From contig JAGVJV010000077.1 in assembly GCA_020050965.1 (NCBI GenBank), positions 1 through 6,126 of the forward strand: a DNA stretch of 6,126 nucleotides. The letters are read 5' to 3'. Shown piece by piece: positions 6,093 to 6,126 of this stretch; the first letter of the stretch is position 1; each line of letters opens with the position of its first letter. The notes under the pieces were generated by a model. The model was not told the origin of the DNA, made no database searches, and saw nothing but the letters and a program-made list of their open reading frames with translations. Both the position numbers and the translations under genes were made by a program. This stretch comes from Parachlamydiales bacterium. GTDB lineage: Bacteria > Chlamydiota > Chlamydiia > Chlamydiales > Rhabdochlamydiaceae.

Positions 6093-6126
6093 GCTCTTGC
6101 AAGAATATCCCTTCTCTTGCAAGAGC
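6093..6126. repeat. Inverted repeat of TCTTGCAAGA palindromes; possible lon terminator
   Basis: GCTCTTGCAAGA (6093-6104) and TCTTGCAAGAGC (6115-6126) are exact reverse complements over 12 bp with a 10-nt loop ATATCCCTTC. Each arm also contains the 10-bp palindrome TCTTGCAAGA, so CTCTTGCAAGA also reads as a direct repeat 20 bp apart. A 12-bp stem 60 bp after the lon stop could terminate transcription, but the window ends exactly at the stem, so no U-tract can be seen. It may instead be the first part of a longer palindromic repeat array. Confidence 0.6.

Overview
This window most likely comes from a member of the phylum Chlamydiota, probably an environmental (amoeba-associated, Parachlamydia-like) lineage and not Chlamydia itself. 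The main evidence is a full-length Lon protease whose wording matches chlamydial Lon proteins as I remember them (for example IFPLIRRPFFPGMAAP, LKLNPLFKEELQIFLGHSDF and TGLAWTALGGATLYIES-like stretches). Supporting hints are the moderately low GC content and a very large, unrecognised neighbour built like a secreted or membrane-associated host-interaction protein. The assignment is from memory; no search was run.

Layout. Bases 1-174 form one long imperfect inverted repeat (arms of about 79 bases, loop at about 80-95). Each arm carries two smaller palindromes of the form GGYGAC-WW-GTCRCC set 26 bp apart. Bases 175-263 hold nothing I can name. Bases 264-3233 on the minus strand encode a 989-residue protein: a short N-terminus, one hydrophobic segment, a Gln-rich coiled coil, about 160 residues of acidic, Ser-rich low complexity, then a long, mostly helical region. 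Near its C-terminus is a CX5R motif (C879-K-D-R-I-D-R885) resembling the active-site loop of Sac- and myotubularin-type phosphoinositide phosphatases. The divergent intergenic region (3234-3528) holds one good sigma70/sigma66-type promoter for each gene, a perfect 16-bp palindrome at the predicted start of the minus-strand transcript, and a 12-bp direct repeat placed like an activator site upstream of the lon promoter. Bases 3529-6033 on the plus strand encode Lon (834 aa from the ATG; 845 aa from an upstream TTG). After lon come three tandem 9-bp CGCAGAGRR units, a purine-rich stretch, and an inverted repeat of TCTTGCAAGA palindromes that reaches the window edge.

The two genes are divergently transcribed and are not an operon; nothing shows that they work together. 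Lon is housekeeping proteolysis. The large minus-strand protein is the novel item: if its CX5R loop is real, it may be a phosphoinositide phosphatase acting on host membranes, but this is a hypothesis. Both ends of the window carry palindromic intergenic repeats of different sequence, suggesting a genome with several families of small repeats.
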